A DNA stretch of 64,000 nucleotides from Formicarius rufipectus (taxonomy: Eukaryota > Chordata > Aves > Passeriformes > Formicariidae): NCBI GenBank assembly GCA_013399695.1, contig VXAU01002235.1, positions 1,117,608-1,181,607 of the forward strand, given 5' to 3'. The translations under genes and the position numbers were made by a program. Position 1 is the stretch's first letter; each line of letters begins with the position of its first letter. Of this stretch, positions 1-13,242 are shown piece after piece. The notes under the pieces are model-generated. The model was given only the letters and a program-made list of their open reading frames with translations, did not search any database and was not told the origin of the DNA.

Positions 1-239
1 TTTGTAATTGGGATGAAATTTCCCTGCAATGAGGGATGTGTTGGTGGGTAAGACTAGACTCTGAACTCCTTTTGCACAGATTGAAGTGCTTCTCTGTGCT
101 GAGATGTTTGGTGTGTCAGACAGTGAGAGCAAGGAAAGTTTCTGTTCAGATAGTGATTGAACTTTCATCATATTCCTCCAAAGAAGTGCTTTGCCCCAAT
201 TTATATGTTTAAAAAAACCCAAAGTTAATAAGGTTTTTT

Positions 240-331
240 TTTAACTTTAATTTTTTTTTTTTTTTTTTTTTTTTTAATACCATTAAACCCTTTTTGNTTT
301 TTTTTTTTTTAATACCACTGAACCACTTTTG
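240..331. repeat. T-rich tract with a duplicated 35-bp unit and one unresolved base
   Basis: A long T run is followed by 'aataccattaaaccc', then a second T run with an N at 297, then 'aataccactgaacca'. The 'aatacc' words begin at 276 and 311, so the unit repeats at about 35 bp. Either a small tandem duplication occurred inside a homopolymer region, or the assembler mis-resolved the homopolymer. There is no coding meaning. Confidence 0.7.
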
Positions 332-419
332 TGCTGCAAACGAGGCCACTGCTCCTCTTGCGGAGACATTTTCCAGGTGAAAATGAACTGAGACAGCCAA
401 ATTATTTCCAGTAGGCCAC

Positions 420-1310
420 AGAATAATGCTCCGATCACGGTAAATCTCGGTCTCTGTCGAGCTGGTGTGGAAAGACTTTTCTTCTCTTAACCATTCACTT
501 TTTGTAATTATATTAGGGACAAAAGTAGGGGCGGCTGGACCACAGCCCTCCCCAAAGCAGGGGCTGCACAGGCGCTCGGGGTGAAGTGTCAGCCCAGAAT
601 AAACCAGGTGGTGATTTATTTTTGTCTCGATAGTTTTACATCTTTCAGGTGTTTTGCTTTAAGGTCATATTTGGATGTGGTAGGTTTGTGCTGGTCTGTT
701 GTTCTTGGCTTGGGAACTCTCCCACCAGAGCCTTGGGACACAATGCCCTGGCCCCAGCTATTGGGATCAATTTAGCCATCATTACCAGATAACACTGTCA
801 GCCCGGCCGAGCTCCATATTTGTTTAATAGTTAATGTTCTGTACAAAATACAGAGGGTGGGGAGAAGTCAAACTGCACTGAATGCTCTGCTTATTTTATA
901 TCCACTATAACTATTTTTGTCCATGAAAATTGGCTTAATTATATCAATGGAATGTTTCTTTTTCAATTCTGTAGGCAATTAGTCCATCTTGCTGGCTGCA
1001 ATTTATTTTAATAAAAAAATAAACCAGTGGCGTGTTCAGTTCCTCATCCCCTGGGGACAAATGCGATTGGTGTGTTTAATTTCATTAACTACAATGCGGC
1101 CTACTGGAAAAATGTATAAAATCAGCTTTATACAGCTTAAACACTGGCATTTGAAACAAATCATTACTGCATTAGCTGTCACCCTGGTAATTCTAGAATC
1201 CAAGACAAAAATATTATAGCTGTTTTTATAACCCTCTGCAAATACACTGTTAAAATAATTTGTAATCATTTTTTAAACATGGCCTGATGTTTTCAGTTAA
1301 AATATCTTAT
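420..1310. promoter_or_regulatory. Candidate conserved non-coding block (enhancer-like)
   Basis: This stretch has no repeat signature and no credible gene. The left part keeps several CpGs in otherwise AT-rich DNA. The right part carries clustered homeodomain-type cores: 'tgtttaatagttaat' at 821-835, 'ggcttaattatatcaatgg' at 932-950 and 'gcaattagtcc' at 974-984. Dense AT-rich factor sites without transposon debris are typical of conserved enhancers in vertebrate gene deserts. Conservation is inferred, not observed, and the open frames on both strands here look like chance. Confidence 0.3.
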
Positions 1311-3300
1311 CACCACCAGAGAAGGTTGGCTATTCATTATCACACGGAGGCTTTATTGAATGATTCATAGGTTGCTTCCCCAGCAGAAAATCCAAGCTTG
1401 TCTCCCTGAAGCTCCCTGGTTTGGAGATGGACTATTAGCACTGAGTGAAACAGGGTATTTTTTTAACCAAATCTCCATGTATCAGTTGTAATCCCAGTTT
1501 TTGGGAAGGCAAGTGCAAGGAGAAGTTTTTCCTAGAGTTCAAATTAAGAATATTGTAGAATTCAGCATAATTTCAACCGACACCTCCCCTTCTACCAGCT
1601 TTTCTTTCCATGCAACCCAGCAGGCAATATCTTGGAGCAGTTCTGAGTGTTCCTTTGGGCTCTGAGGGTGGGAGGGGCTGAGGGGATGTTGCGTCCACCC
1701 CTCTGCTGTGTTCCCAAAACCAGCCCTCCATCCTAATTCTGGGGCTCAGCCCAACATGGCCTGTCTGCAGCTCCCAGGGCTCTGCAGAGTTGAACCCAAA
1801 GGGGAGGACACACAGAACCTGATCTGGTCCACACTGCCTTCCCCACACTCCATCAGACAGCATATTTCAGATATCACAATTCAGCCACAAACCTGTTCTT
1901 TGCTGATTTTTATGTGTATCTCTTTCCCACGTAAGTGCTCACAACACTGGCTTAAGACACGTACAATCAGTGACTAATGCTGGGCAGAGCACCTGTGCCT
2001 GATTCTGAGGTTAAACTGATAAAACTCAGGGTTTTTTTGAAACTGAGAGACTAAATCCTAAACTCATGTAAATCAGCATCAACATCAATGAACCTAATTT
2101 TCACCAGCTGAGGACACAACCCAAGAGATTTCATGTGTATGTGCATAAAATGTGCAAATATTGGTCTCTAACTGGTTTAAGGGGATTCGCCTTTATTATC
2201 TGCAGATCAATATCTGACGGAGAAATGCAGTTTGCTTTGCTTTGGTCTTTTTTTTCTTAACTTAAGGAATGATCAATTATAAAACCTCAGCGTTTTTCAG
2301 ACAGATTGCTATTTTCTGGAGCGGCAAGGACTTCCTTTTCAAAGAAGTGATCCACAGAGGATGGGCCACACTGGACATGAGCCATCTGCTCCCTTGCACA
2401 CACTCAGCTTTATTTATTCTTTTGCCCTTCTCCTGTTGTCATAACCAGTAGTTAATTTTCTTTCCCTATCTTTAACTTTACAGCAGCGGTGCCTTGTTAG
2501 AAGTGATATCAAGTTATTGTTTTATTGGTATTACAGGGAAAAGAAACATCAAGTTTATTTCCTACTTGGTATAAAATCACTTCAGGGGAACTAAAGCAGA
2601 TAGAGGCAGTTTCTCCTCTCAGGCTGAAGGAGCGACGGGGTCTGGAGGAGGGAGGGCGGAGGCAGTGGCCGAGTAGGAAGGGTGGGAGTGGGACCACAGC
2701 TCTGTTTTGGTTCCCTGCCCTGCTCCAGAGCCCAACACTTCCCTTGGGCTCTACAGGGCGTCAGAGGAAGCTGCAGGGTGAGGGGAAAAAGAGACTTTTC
2801 CTTCATTGTTGCATACACCTTCCTCACAGAGGAGCTTTGCCCGAGTTGTAGGCACAGGACTAGCTGGGGTCAGCTCTACACCCAGAACTGGCCTCCAGCA
2901 CAAGGGCTCTATTAGCAAATGTATTTATGGTCCTTGCCCAGCATTATTGTTCTTTGGGTGTGGGATTTGTTGGCTGTAAGGAAAATACGGGAAGCTGGAT
3001 GTGAAGTTTTGCTCTGAACATGGAAAAGCTGCAGAAGGAGCAGTGGTGGAAAGGGGGCAGCTCCTGAGCTCTGTTACAGAAACAAACCCAACGTGGAGCA
3101 CATTGGAGTGATATTACCTGGTCCAGGATGCAGAGAAAGCAAGAATCTGGTATTTTACTAAGCTCATGAACTAACTTCTGCAGCTTAAGCAAATAATTTA
3201 CTCTCAGCTACTCCATCTGTAAAATGGGAGGGATTCACATCGCTGTGATTCCTGGATCAGCATCTCATTAATGACCTTTGTGTTGCTCCAGCTCCCACCA
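1311..3300. other. Unique sequence, no gene recognised
   Basis: Moderate GC with a purine-rich patch around 2610-2680. Short open frames occur on both strands and overlap each other. None has a domain, signal peptide or splice context I can support. The segment near 3205-3231 ends in 'ccatctgtaaaatggga', which recalls the 3' end of a MIR SINE, but it is too short to call. Confidence 0.5.
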
Positions 3301-6300
3301 AGGGTTTGGGGATGATTTTGTTGAATTTACTGCATTATGTGTTTTCCAGGGTTTTTTTTTGTTTTGTTTGGGGTTTTTTTTCCCCCAAATTTCAGATTTG
3401 GCTAAAAATCTTTCATTCCATCTCAGACATTAATAAAAAAAACCTTTGGTCTACATGTAGTCTGGCATTTTGTTTCCTTTCAGGTCAGCGTTTAGTGTTT
3501 TTTATTTCATGGCAAATGGACCTTTTGGGCTCAATCATTTAAATTAATTTTTAAATGGCTGTGCTGGAAGTTCACGTAGTATAAAATTGCTTAACCATAT
3601 TTTTTTTTTTCTGTTTATAGAAAAGGACTGGTTTCATTTTATATTTTATTACCTAAATGCAAAGTAAAGAACCTGCACAACTTGTGAGTGATCATATATT
3701 TTATTTTAGAATTATCACATAGGAATAAAATAAATTTAAATCCCTACATGGCACAATAGTCAGGTTTAAAAAGGAGTTGATACCTCACAGAGAACTTTGA
3801 AAAGCACTTTGCTCAGCAACAGTTCTGCTCATGTATCCCATATAGAATGAATAAAACCAGATCTTGGTTACTTTGGGAGTTCTTAAATTTTTTCCTGCTA
3901 GAATACCCTATAAGTGTTTATCCAGAAAAAGTTCAGAAGAAAATTTTCTCCTTTGTCATCTGTTCATGGCAGTGTCTATTAAGGAGGGATTTTCACAGGT
4001 GAGCCTGCAGGAAATCTGTGTTATCTTCAGGCATGTACTTAAGGAAATAACTCAGGAGCTACTGATGCTCCCTTGGACATTCAGAGACTCCTGGTTTTCC
4101 ACACAAATGCAATATCTGGGTAGCTAAGGCCTTTCAGGCAATTCTAGTGCTTCCTCTAATAATTTGCTGTCAGGGGTTTGTGATTATTTCTATGAAAAAG
4201 AAGGGGTGCACCTGTGAAGCAAATAGACACCAACCTGTTAAATATCCTCAGAAACTCCCTGCTGGATTCCTGGTAGGTGCTCAGACAAGCAGGTGGATGA
4301 TACAGATGTTACATGTGTCCAAGGATGTTTTTCATTTTAACTCACTCTGGCTTTTTCAATCCCATTTTCAGATAAAGCAGCATTTTTGGGGTGACTCTTC
4401 AGGGAACGTGTGGCTTTGCAGGGCTGGTGCTGGAGCATTGCCTTGAGACACAGCCAGAGAGTTCCTCCTGTGGTCCAGGAGTCAATACCCAGCTAAATAT
4501 CGATTGTTGAATAGCAGGGTCTGTTCCAGTAGGTCAGGGGAAGGAGCCCTCATTTAACATCTCTCCATAAATCTATTTTTATCCAATGGTCAGTAACTGT
4601 TTGGGTTTTACTAAGTATCATGGTTGAGCAGTTTCTGAAGTAAGTATTGGGGTGTTAACCAGAGAAATATCCTGCTGAGCACTGATTCCACCCTGCATCT
4701 CCTCAGAGTGCCTGTGGCTGTGCTATCCAGGTGACTTGGGTTATACTGGGAAATTTGGCTTCTCAGCCATGGAAGAAGGACTTGCAGGCTGGTCTGGGGA
4801 GCTGAACCCCCACAGATCAGTGACTCAGCCCAAATTGCACACCTGGAGAACAAACACAGAGAAATAGTCCTCTCCATACCCCCTGCCTGGAGAATTCTCT
4901 GTAATTCACTGATGAATGCAGTACTTTAATAACTACGGTGGGAGGAAAGAAGGAAATAAGAACTTATGGAAGATTTCTGGAGCGCTGCTTCGGGTTGAAC
5001 CCTCCTTCATCTCCTCATGCAAATTCTGAGGCTGTAACAGGGCAAATTGATGCACATGTTTAACCTAAACCCAGGAATTGTGAATTCCATGATGGAAGTT
5101 TGCCTTTCGCCTTGTACAGCTCATCAGTGCCTTAAGGGAACCTTCCCCATTTGCTGGACATTTCCTGGCACAAAGCAGGATCACAGCCTTCCTGCTCAGA
5201 ACCCAAAACTTGCTGAAGTTTGTGGCAGTCCTTGGTAGCCTTACCATGGACTTTGCTGGACTTTGGAATAGGCCCTCAAGGGCCTGAACTCTTTGGGACA
5301 TCCACAGAATGTCCATATATAGAGTTTTTCCTCGTATCTGGGTCTGTATACAGTGCCTGTTAATGATTAGCTGCCAAGGGGCTGGAAGAAATCGGCCCTG
5401 CCTTTGTCTCCACTTCTAAAGTCCTTTCTCTGGTATGACCTGGCTTTTTAAATCTTTCAAGGTGTGCTTGTTTTTTTCTTAACTTGCAATTTGTAGAGCT
5501 GTGTGCCTGATTCTTCACACGCAGCCCAGAGGAATGTGTATTTGTGTCCCCTCAGAATCCCAGTATAAGTGGAATAAGGCCATTCCATAGTCATATTCTG
5601 GTAATGGAAGACTGAAGGCACACTTTCCACATCATTTTATATCTATCTATATCTGTATATCTGGTTCAGAGTCACGAGCTATAGGTAGGTAAGGAGTTTT
5701 TCTTTTTTGTTGGTAATGACCTTTCTTTTTAGTTCTTTCAATGAAATGACATCACACATGTTTAAAATGAGAAGAATCCCTGCAAACAGACAAATATCAA
5801 CCTGCTGATCTATCTGTCTAGAGGCTAAATATTGGGAGAGTGGCCATTAGATCAGCCTTGTGCCTCAGTGCTCGCATCAGAACAAAAAAAAAAAAGCACT
5901 CTTGAAAAATTACTGAATTCTCCTTGCCGTGTCGGGTTCCAAGATAATGATGTGTCTGTGTGTGAAAATATTAAATTGCAATAACATGCAGAGTGAGTGC
6001 CTTTCTGAATGGGGTATTCAGTTCACAGCTTGGACTATACATAAAGCTAGTGAGTGACAGAATACAAATGGTGTCATAAAACATCAGGGGAATTTAGAGC
6101 CAGCCTCAATCTTTTTGATCTCTATTCTATCTATGGAGTGCTCTCCATCTATCTTTAGTTAATGAAACAGTTAAACATATTTAATTATTTATCACTGTTT
6201 AATGTCAGGAGTTATCAAAACAGATTACACTTCCCCCCCCACACTTAAAAGTATTAGAAGAACTCTAAATGTACTCACTGCAGTCTGGGGTGTTTCCTGT

Positions 6301-7947
6301 CCACAGATAGCGCTTTAAAACCTGTTTTTAAATGTACATGCATTTAAACTTCAATTGTTTAGTGACAGCAGATGCTGACTTTCTTTGCTTGAGAATATGT
6401 TTTATTCCTACAACTTGGTTTCCTATATAAACTACATTTACTCTTCCCAGAAAACACAGAGAAATGAGAATTCAGTTTCACTTTGGGTGAGAAGTGTAAC
6501 AGGATGGGACAGCTCAGGGAGGGTGTGAATGACCCTCCTCTGACAGGGTCCAACAACAGAGACAAACTGAAAAATCACTCAAATCTTTGAAAAATCTGCT
6601 GTGCTCCTTCTCTATGACTCGATGTCAACCCCAGCAGTTCTATAGACCCCTTTAACCACTATGTCTATGCATGGCACACGTTCTTGTCACTTCCCATTGC
6701 CCACTTTTCTCATGTACATTTGTATCTAAAATATTTTACATGATTTACTAATCAGCCCCTTGAATCCCAGCCCTGCTCTGAAATTCCAGTGCTTGTACCT
6801 ATGGATCTCTTGTTCCACAGAGGGAAATTCAGCACTGCAGCCCCCCAGGATGTGCCAGGCTTCTGCCTCCCTCCCTCCTCCCGCTCCCCCCAGAGGTGTT
6901 AATCATCACCCTGCGAAGGTTGGGCTTTGCTGCTAAAAGCCACCGTTTGTTACTGAATCTCATCTGCTAATTCCAGGCAGGAGGAAGGGCTTTGGGATCC
7001 CCCTCGGCCCTACCACCTGGGTCTCCTCTATTGGCAGCTTTGATAAGAAATCATTCTTCTCTACCTAAGCTCTCTCTTTACCAGTGGTTTTAAATTGCTT
7101 CCCACCCCTGACAGACTACCCTCGTTCAAAGAGAAACGTGGAGGAGGCTGATGGTTCTACTGAGTATTAGGAGTCCATTACCAGAGGACTGAATCCTGTT
7201 GGGATCTCTCGGGAGACAGCCCTCCTTGGCCCACCAAACAGAGTCTGGCATTGTGAGAGGAAAGGGCAGGGGGATAAAGGAATCCAGCCTCGCTTTTCCC
7301 TGACAAAGAAACCTCAATACTTTTATTCAGCGGAAAATGAAATAATACTTCTGGGTTTGCTCTGAAAGCCACAGCCACTTGCTGCTCCATGTGCCACCGA
7401 GGCTTTGGGATGGGGAAGGGCTTTTTTCAAGGGGAGAGGACTTTACATGTGAAACAAGATTAAAGGCATCTCTGTGCCAACATGTTAAACGTTTTGGGGG
7501 TTACAAGAAGACTCTGTCTCATTGCAGTCACGTGCCAGCCCACAATAACCCCCCTGCACTGCTGAGAGCCCTGTGGTCCACACAGATGTGCTGGAAATAA
7601 ACCCTTTATTCTACATCATGTTCCCTTTAAAGTGCACCACGTGGTGTTTTTTTGGGTAAAGGTAGGTCAGGGACTACTCCAGGTTTTAGAGAAAGGACTC
7701 ACTCCTGTGAAGCCAAGCGGTGTCACTTTTATTTGGGGTAACCTGCCATAAAAACCTTCCAACTGTAGAAAACCTTTGGAATAGTGGAATTTTTTGCATG
7801 TAGGAAAAGGCTTTGTGTTGCAGATATCAATAGGAACACACGAACTAAACTTGGAAGCATCTCTATATCTAAAACCCAAACCTGGCTTTTGAAATGTGTG
7901 GGTTGGGACACTCAGACCAAAGTGAAACTACTTGGAAGGGCAAAAAT
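3301..7947. other. Unique AT-rich sequence, no gene recognised
   Basis: Mostly AT-rich unique DNA. It contains a TATC/TA-rich microsatellite at about 5639-5662, an A run near 5883-5894, and a C8 run at 6233-6240. The stretch 6890-7090 has mixed 'taatcatc' and 'gctaattcc' sites with few repeats and might be a weak regulatory element. I see no RNA gene and no CR1 copy. Confidence 0.5.
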
Positions 7948-8222
7948 CATGGAATGGTTTGGGTTGGAATAGACCTTAAAGATCCTCCAGTCCCAGCCTC
8001 TGCCATGAGCAGGAATACCTTCTACCAGCCCAGGCTGCTCCAAGCCTCATCCAACCTGGCCTTGGACACTTCCAGGGATGGAGCAGCCACAGCTTCTCTG
8101 GGCAACCTGTGCCAGTGCCCCCCACCCTCCTAGGGAGGAATTTCTTCTATACATCTCACCTAAATTTCCTCTCATTCAGTTTGAAAAAGAGACCTTTCAT
8201 TTTCTCTGTACCTGAACCTGCC
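7948..8222 (-). mobile_element. CR1 LINE fragment, 3' end
   Basis: Read on the plus strand, it begins with 'catggaatggtttgggttgg' and continues through the family landmarks 'ccttggacacttccaggg', 'agccacagcttctctgggca' and the 'ggaatttcttct' block. This is the reverse complement of the CR1 3' untranslated end, so the element points left. It retains the 3' side and is 5'-truncated, the usual state of CR1 insertions made by target-primed reverse transcription. The open frame crossing it is an artefact of the repeat. Confidence 0.92.
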
Positions 8223-9585
8223 CAGTGGAAGCTCCTTCCTCAGTCCAGCCTTTGCCCGTGGTATTTTCCTGGCACGCTGTGAGCACACAGGGTGGGCTGC
8301 AGCTCCCAGGAGTTGTGGCACAGAGCAGGTTGGACAGGTGGCTCTTTCAGAGGTCAGTCCTATGGACAGACCCTTCTCTGATGTAGTAGAGATGTTATTT
8401 ACTGCACCACTCGTGTCTCATTAGAAGAAGAATCAGAGTCCGTAACGTCATATTAAAAATATTGATAAATTATTGATTATCATTTAGCCCAGCCTTCAAG
8501 TGTGATTAACTGGTTTCCATAAATCACCTGATTCCTGCAGGACTCCTGTGGAAGGGAATGTCACCGTGCAGGCAGTTTCATTTGGGAAGTACAGCCCTGG
8601 CTGTGTTTCAGAAGGTGATGAGGGAGGCTGGGTGTCAGTGCCAGCACAGAGTGCTCATATAGTTTAGGTGCTGCTGCCCTGCCAAGGCAGGTGATAATTT
8701 CTAAAATGTTTGAGTAAGAGGTTGCTCCAAATAGGATCTTTCAGTATTTGTGAGGAAAGGACAGCTGGGACTGGGGGGATATATCAGCTGGAAAGGCAAA
8801 ACTCATTGTCAGGGAAAGGAATTCTGAGAGTTGCAGAAAAAGCCCTGTTTCTATCCTTGTATCTTCACCACCTCATCATAAAGACACACATTCAAGTTGA
8901 ATTAAAATTAATGTGTGGCTAAAATGAGATGAGATCTTTCACACTTTGGTAGCAACAAATCTGTGTCTTTTTGAAGTGTGCTCTTCTTTGCCTTAGTTTG
9001 TGTTATAGAAAACAGCTGTTAAAATGTTAATTACTTTAATTCTAGCAACTATTAATTTTGAGGCATCATTTAATCTCTTGTTAAACTTCAAACTGAACCT
9101 ATTTAGTTGTGAAAACTTCTATTTGGAAGAGGAAGAAAATTTGTTAAAAGACAAAATAATCCCACTATTGACGTAAAAGTCAGACATTTGTTCCTGGTAT
9201 TTCTTGGCTTCATTTCTCGTTTCTCTCCTTTGTTGCAATGTCTGTCTCCTGTTTGCTGCTTCCACACTGGGAGAGGGAAGGAGCTGTAATACTGTAGGTG
9301 CTTCTGCCTAATTTTTATTAAAGCCCTGTCACCCAGAGTCACTTGGTACAACCTGATTTGCTGCATACAGGGGAAAAAAACCTCAACATAAAATCCCCAA
9401 AACCCCACTGCAGTGATCCAAATGGATCCTATACACTTTATCTAGATAAAACCCCTAAGAAAACAGAAGTAAAGTGAATCCATGGCAGTTTTCCTGGGAG
9501 AGAGAAGGTTCTTCAATGAGGAACTGCAGGTGTTTTCCACATCAGGGTTGTTTCATGTGACATAATAAGCTTTAATGGGCAGGGT
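8223..9585. other. Unique sequence, no gene recognised
   Basis: Ordinary AT-leaning sequence. 8440-8530 is rich in 'attgataaattattgattatcattta'-type words that can bind homeodomain factors, but it is short. No repeat, RNA gene or coding exon was recognised. Confidence 0.5.
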
Positions 9586-9652
9586 AGTATTTGGTCAGAG
9601 GTTGGACTTGACGATCTTGGAGGTCTTTTCCAACCTTAATGATTCTGTGATA
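9586..9652 (+). mobile_element. Short CR1 LINE 3' terminus
   Basis: Only the last 60-70 bp of a CR1 is present: 'gaggttggacttgacgatc', then 'ggtcttttccaacctt', then 'aatgattctgtgat'. The end matches the family's ATTCTATG-type terminal repeat, so the element is in sense orientation. It is an extreme 5' truncation. Confidence 0.85.
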
Positions 9653-9889
9653 TAATTGGCCTTGGCACGAGGAGGAGGGACTGGCGCAGTGTCCCTTGCT
9701 GGTGCCACCGTGGTGCCACATCCCCCTGCGCTGCCCCTCGTTCACACTGACCAGGTGTGGTTCTGCAGGAACCTGGTTCACAGTTTCTTTCCTGCAAGAA
9801 CATCATGTGAGTGACCCCCAGCACGGGTTTTTTGTAGGATGACCAGGTTTGTATAGTCTGGGGGAGTGCTGAGACTCAGCACTCAGCGG

Positions 9890-10140
9890 AAGCAAGTGCC
9901 AAAGCTTTTGGCGTTTCCCTGTTTCACTCGCGGTGCGAGTTTCCCCTTTGATTAAACAAATGATGCTTTACCTAATTTGTCTATGTTGGCTAATTTTTTT
10001 ATGAAACATGCACTTAATTAAGTAAGAGAAATACAGAAACATGTTTATTCTCAAGATTTATGCGAAAAATGAGAACCCCACTGAAATTTCCAGTAGTGAA
10101 GCAATTAAGTAATGGAATTCCACAGTATAAACATAGTATA
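9890..10140. promoter_or_regulatory. Candidate regulatory block with a perfect 6-bp inverted repeat
   Basis: The repeat 'actcgc-ggt-gcgagt' occupies 9926-9940 and keeps three CpGs in a CpG-poor area. It is followed by AT-rich DNA with 'cttaattaagtaag' near 10013 and 'gattaaac' near 9950. There are no repeats and no coding sequence. The composition fits a conserved non-coding element, but this is inference only. Confidence 0.22.
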
Positions 10141-13100
10141 ATTCAACTATAAACCCGATGTCTAAGTAATGTTAATGAGCTGACTTGAAGCTACAAAAGC
10201 TCAAAAAGTTCAGTTACAGATGAAAATGGAATTTGTTCTCAATTATAACTGAAAGAAAGTTAGTTTGCATGAGGGATGGTCTCCAGCTGGAGCTCCCAGA
10301 TAACTTCCCCACAGTTTGGGCTGACAGGTTGCAAAGTTTGCAGTGGTTTGTTTAAATATTTTTCATAGTAACTACTTAAATATTCTGTTTTCTGCAATGT
10401 AACACAGAGCCTGAGAATCACAACTTGGGGATTATGTCTGAAGGAAGAAGCACAAACCAATCTGATATGTTAGCAAGGCTCCAACTTGAAAACTGACAAA
10501 ATGTGAGGCTTTTATTTCAACTTCAATTCCAAACTTGTACTGAAGTTTGGCAAATGTTGGAACAAATCTTGTAGCTGGCAATTTTAATCCCTGTTTTCTG
10601 TACAATCTCCCACTCCCAGCCACTGGTTTGTGATGGAACATTTGGGAGCATGAGCACCTTCCGAGAACTGAATTTTATTTGTTCCATATTCTTTTCCTTC
10701 GCTGCCAATTCTGACCCGAATTTTTTCTGTCTTCCAAATTCCCATCTATTTTGGTAGATTTCTTTAAAATATTTTTCCAGGGTATTAACCAAGTGGTTTG
10801 CTATGAAGGTGTGTGTCCACAGAGCTGAGGTACATCCTGCCAGCCACGGGCCCTGGGCTGACGTCTCAGTTGGAGCTGTGTTCTTGGCCAGGTCCCGGGG
10901 GCTTTCCCTGCCCTCTGGCCTCCATACTACATTTTCTTTTCTTCTCTTATTCCACTTCAGAATGTTGTTTCTATCACCTTCTCAGCCCAGTAAATAGCAC
11001 ACTGAAGATTTATGGTGTTTAAACTTTTAATGCCATAACAGATTTTATATATTTTTCACGGCATTATTCAGACGTGTTATGTTATGGTTAGTTCAAGTTC
11101 TGGTGCAACTGCTGCAAGGGACTCCTTCCTTGTGGGCAGTTCCTCTTTGCCAAGCAGTGTTTGCACTTGCTCCAGAGGAGGAGGGAAGGAATGTTCCATA
11201 AATGTTGCACAGGATTAAAGCTGGTGAAGGAGACTTAAAGCCTGAACTTGCAGCCTGGAGGAATTACCAACCACAGCTGGCCTTTGAGAGGCGTCTGTCC
11301 TTCCTCCTTCCAGGCTTTCCCAGCCCAAACTGAGTGTGGAATGATGCTGTCAGAGTTGAGGAGGATGGTGAGGACGAGGACCACACAGGGGTCTTGGGGA
11401 GTGAGGTGGGTGAAGCATCAATGGTTTTGTTTGGGTGGACAATGGGAGTTTCCATCTTGGTTGCTTTCTTAATTAATATCCTCTGAACCTCCAGCAGTTC
11501 TGGTGGCTGTTGCACCTCCAAAGTGGCTCTGAGCACCCTCTGCACTGGGGTTTGTGTGGTGGCATCATGGGCATCCTCTCTGTGTCTGATCTGATGCTGG
11601 AAGGGTTTCCATCATGAAAATACATAGGAAGATACAGAAGCAGGGTTGAATAAGTAGCACGAAATGTACTCAAAGTGTTCATTTTGGGGAAGTCCTGGTC
11701 TTTACTCTTCTATTTTCCCTATTGAATATGTGACTGTTAAAAAGAAAAGAAAACAAAAAAACCCCTCCACCTAAAATTAATTAATCAAGGGGCACATCTG
11801 CTTGCCCTGAGTTCCCTTCACAGTGATACGAATTCTGTGGAGTTTCATGAGTTTATAAAACATTAACTACTTCTACAAGAACAACAAACATTGTTCCCTC
11901 CTCACACAGATCCCAAACCCAGCTACCAGATGGACCCAGTACCCAGCAAGGGAATATTAATTTTGATGGAGAGAGACTTGGTGTTCTGGGTATTAAATTA
12001 TGTGCCTTGGGAAATGCAGCACAGTAGATGTGTGTTTGTACTGAGTAGTGTCTTTGTCTTTCATATATAAAAACACTAATTAAAATATAATGTAAAAACC
12101 TGAGGTATGCTGGTGACGTTTTAGTGTGCTGCTAAGGTAAATAAAAATGAAACAAAAGATACATATAAATGTTGGGTCATTAAAAGTGCATTGTTAAATC
12201 ACTTTATGCCACAAAATTTCTGAATTAAGACCTGAACAGAAATACATCTGGAATGGGCCACGGGAGCAGATTCCTGTGCTGTTATCCAAAGTTCTGCACT
12301 GGGTCCATGGTTCATTTGCTCTGCTGGGAACCCCTGTGTGCAGAAACAGCAGCTCCTGGAGCCCCTCCTGGCAAAGCCTCCTTTTACAGCCCCCACAGTG
12401 GCCAACACGGCCCCGGCAGGTTTAGCCCAAGGCTGGAGCTGAGCTCCAGATGCTGCTGCCTGGGAGGAACCGGCCCTTTGAAGGGCTCCAAACCAGGACC
12501 AGCTTGGGATATTAACTGAGCTGTACCTGGGTGTGTAATGAGGGAAGGAGACAAGCTGTCAGGCTGAGCAATTAAGCCCGATCCTTTGCAGTTTAAAACA
12601 TGGAATATCACATATAAACCCGACCTATTTGATGTTGTTTAATCAAAGCGTGTTCCTTGATGGCAAAACACCACGGGCTCCCCGTGGCCAATGTGCACCG
12701 GCTTGTTCTGAGTTTATCTTCTGTCCCAGAGAGCATCCTACATCCCCTGTGCTTCTGGAATGGATGCAGAGCACCCCTTCCATCCCTGCAGCCCTTCAGG
12801 TGGCTGGGGAGCAGTGGCACTGTCCCCTCCAGAGCTGCAGGAGGTGCTCTGTCATGCTGTCTGGGATGGAGCACAGGCCTGGAATGAATCAGCAATTCCC
12901 AGCACTGAACTCTGAAACCTTTGCAGGGACAAGTCCTCCGCACAGGGCACAGGCTGGTGTCTAAGGGGTACCATGCAGTCTGGGAGTTGAGCATCTTTCA
13001 CTTGTAGGCTGGTAGGATGAATTTGCATGGAGCAGAGGGGAAACAGAGCAAAGTAAATGCTCTCCTTTGAGCAGCACCCTGGCAAGGTCGTGGTGTCTTG

Positions 13101-13242
13101 AGATGACCACAGGGTTCTGAGTATTTCCCTTCATCCATTTAGGGTACTGCAGAGCAGCAATTTGGTACAGGGTGGGTCATCTTGGCGCCTTTGTGAGGTT
13201 TCAACCAAAGCCCACCAAGAACTACAAAGATCTTTCTATTCG
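10141..13242. other. Unique sequence, no gene recognised
   Basis: Several open frames of 60-128 codons lie here, most of them in the GC-richer stretch 12240-12990. They overlap in opposite directions and show no domain or splice context, so I treat them as chance. An AT-rich patch lies at 12060-12180. No RNA gene or mobile element was recognised. Confidence 0.5.

Noticed and set aside
5270..5285. Perfect 7-bp inverted repeat 'aggccct-ca-agggcct'
   Set aside because: Too short for a microRNA precursor or terminator and the flanking sequence does not extend the stem.
7894..8133. Open frame with a protein-like run
   Set aside because: It is a translation of the CR1 untranslated region in antisense; the same residue pattern appears in the frames at 13342, 32725 and 60967.
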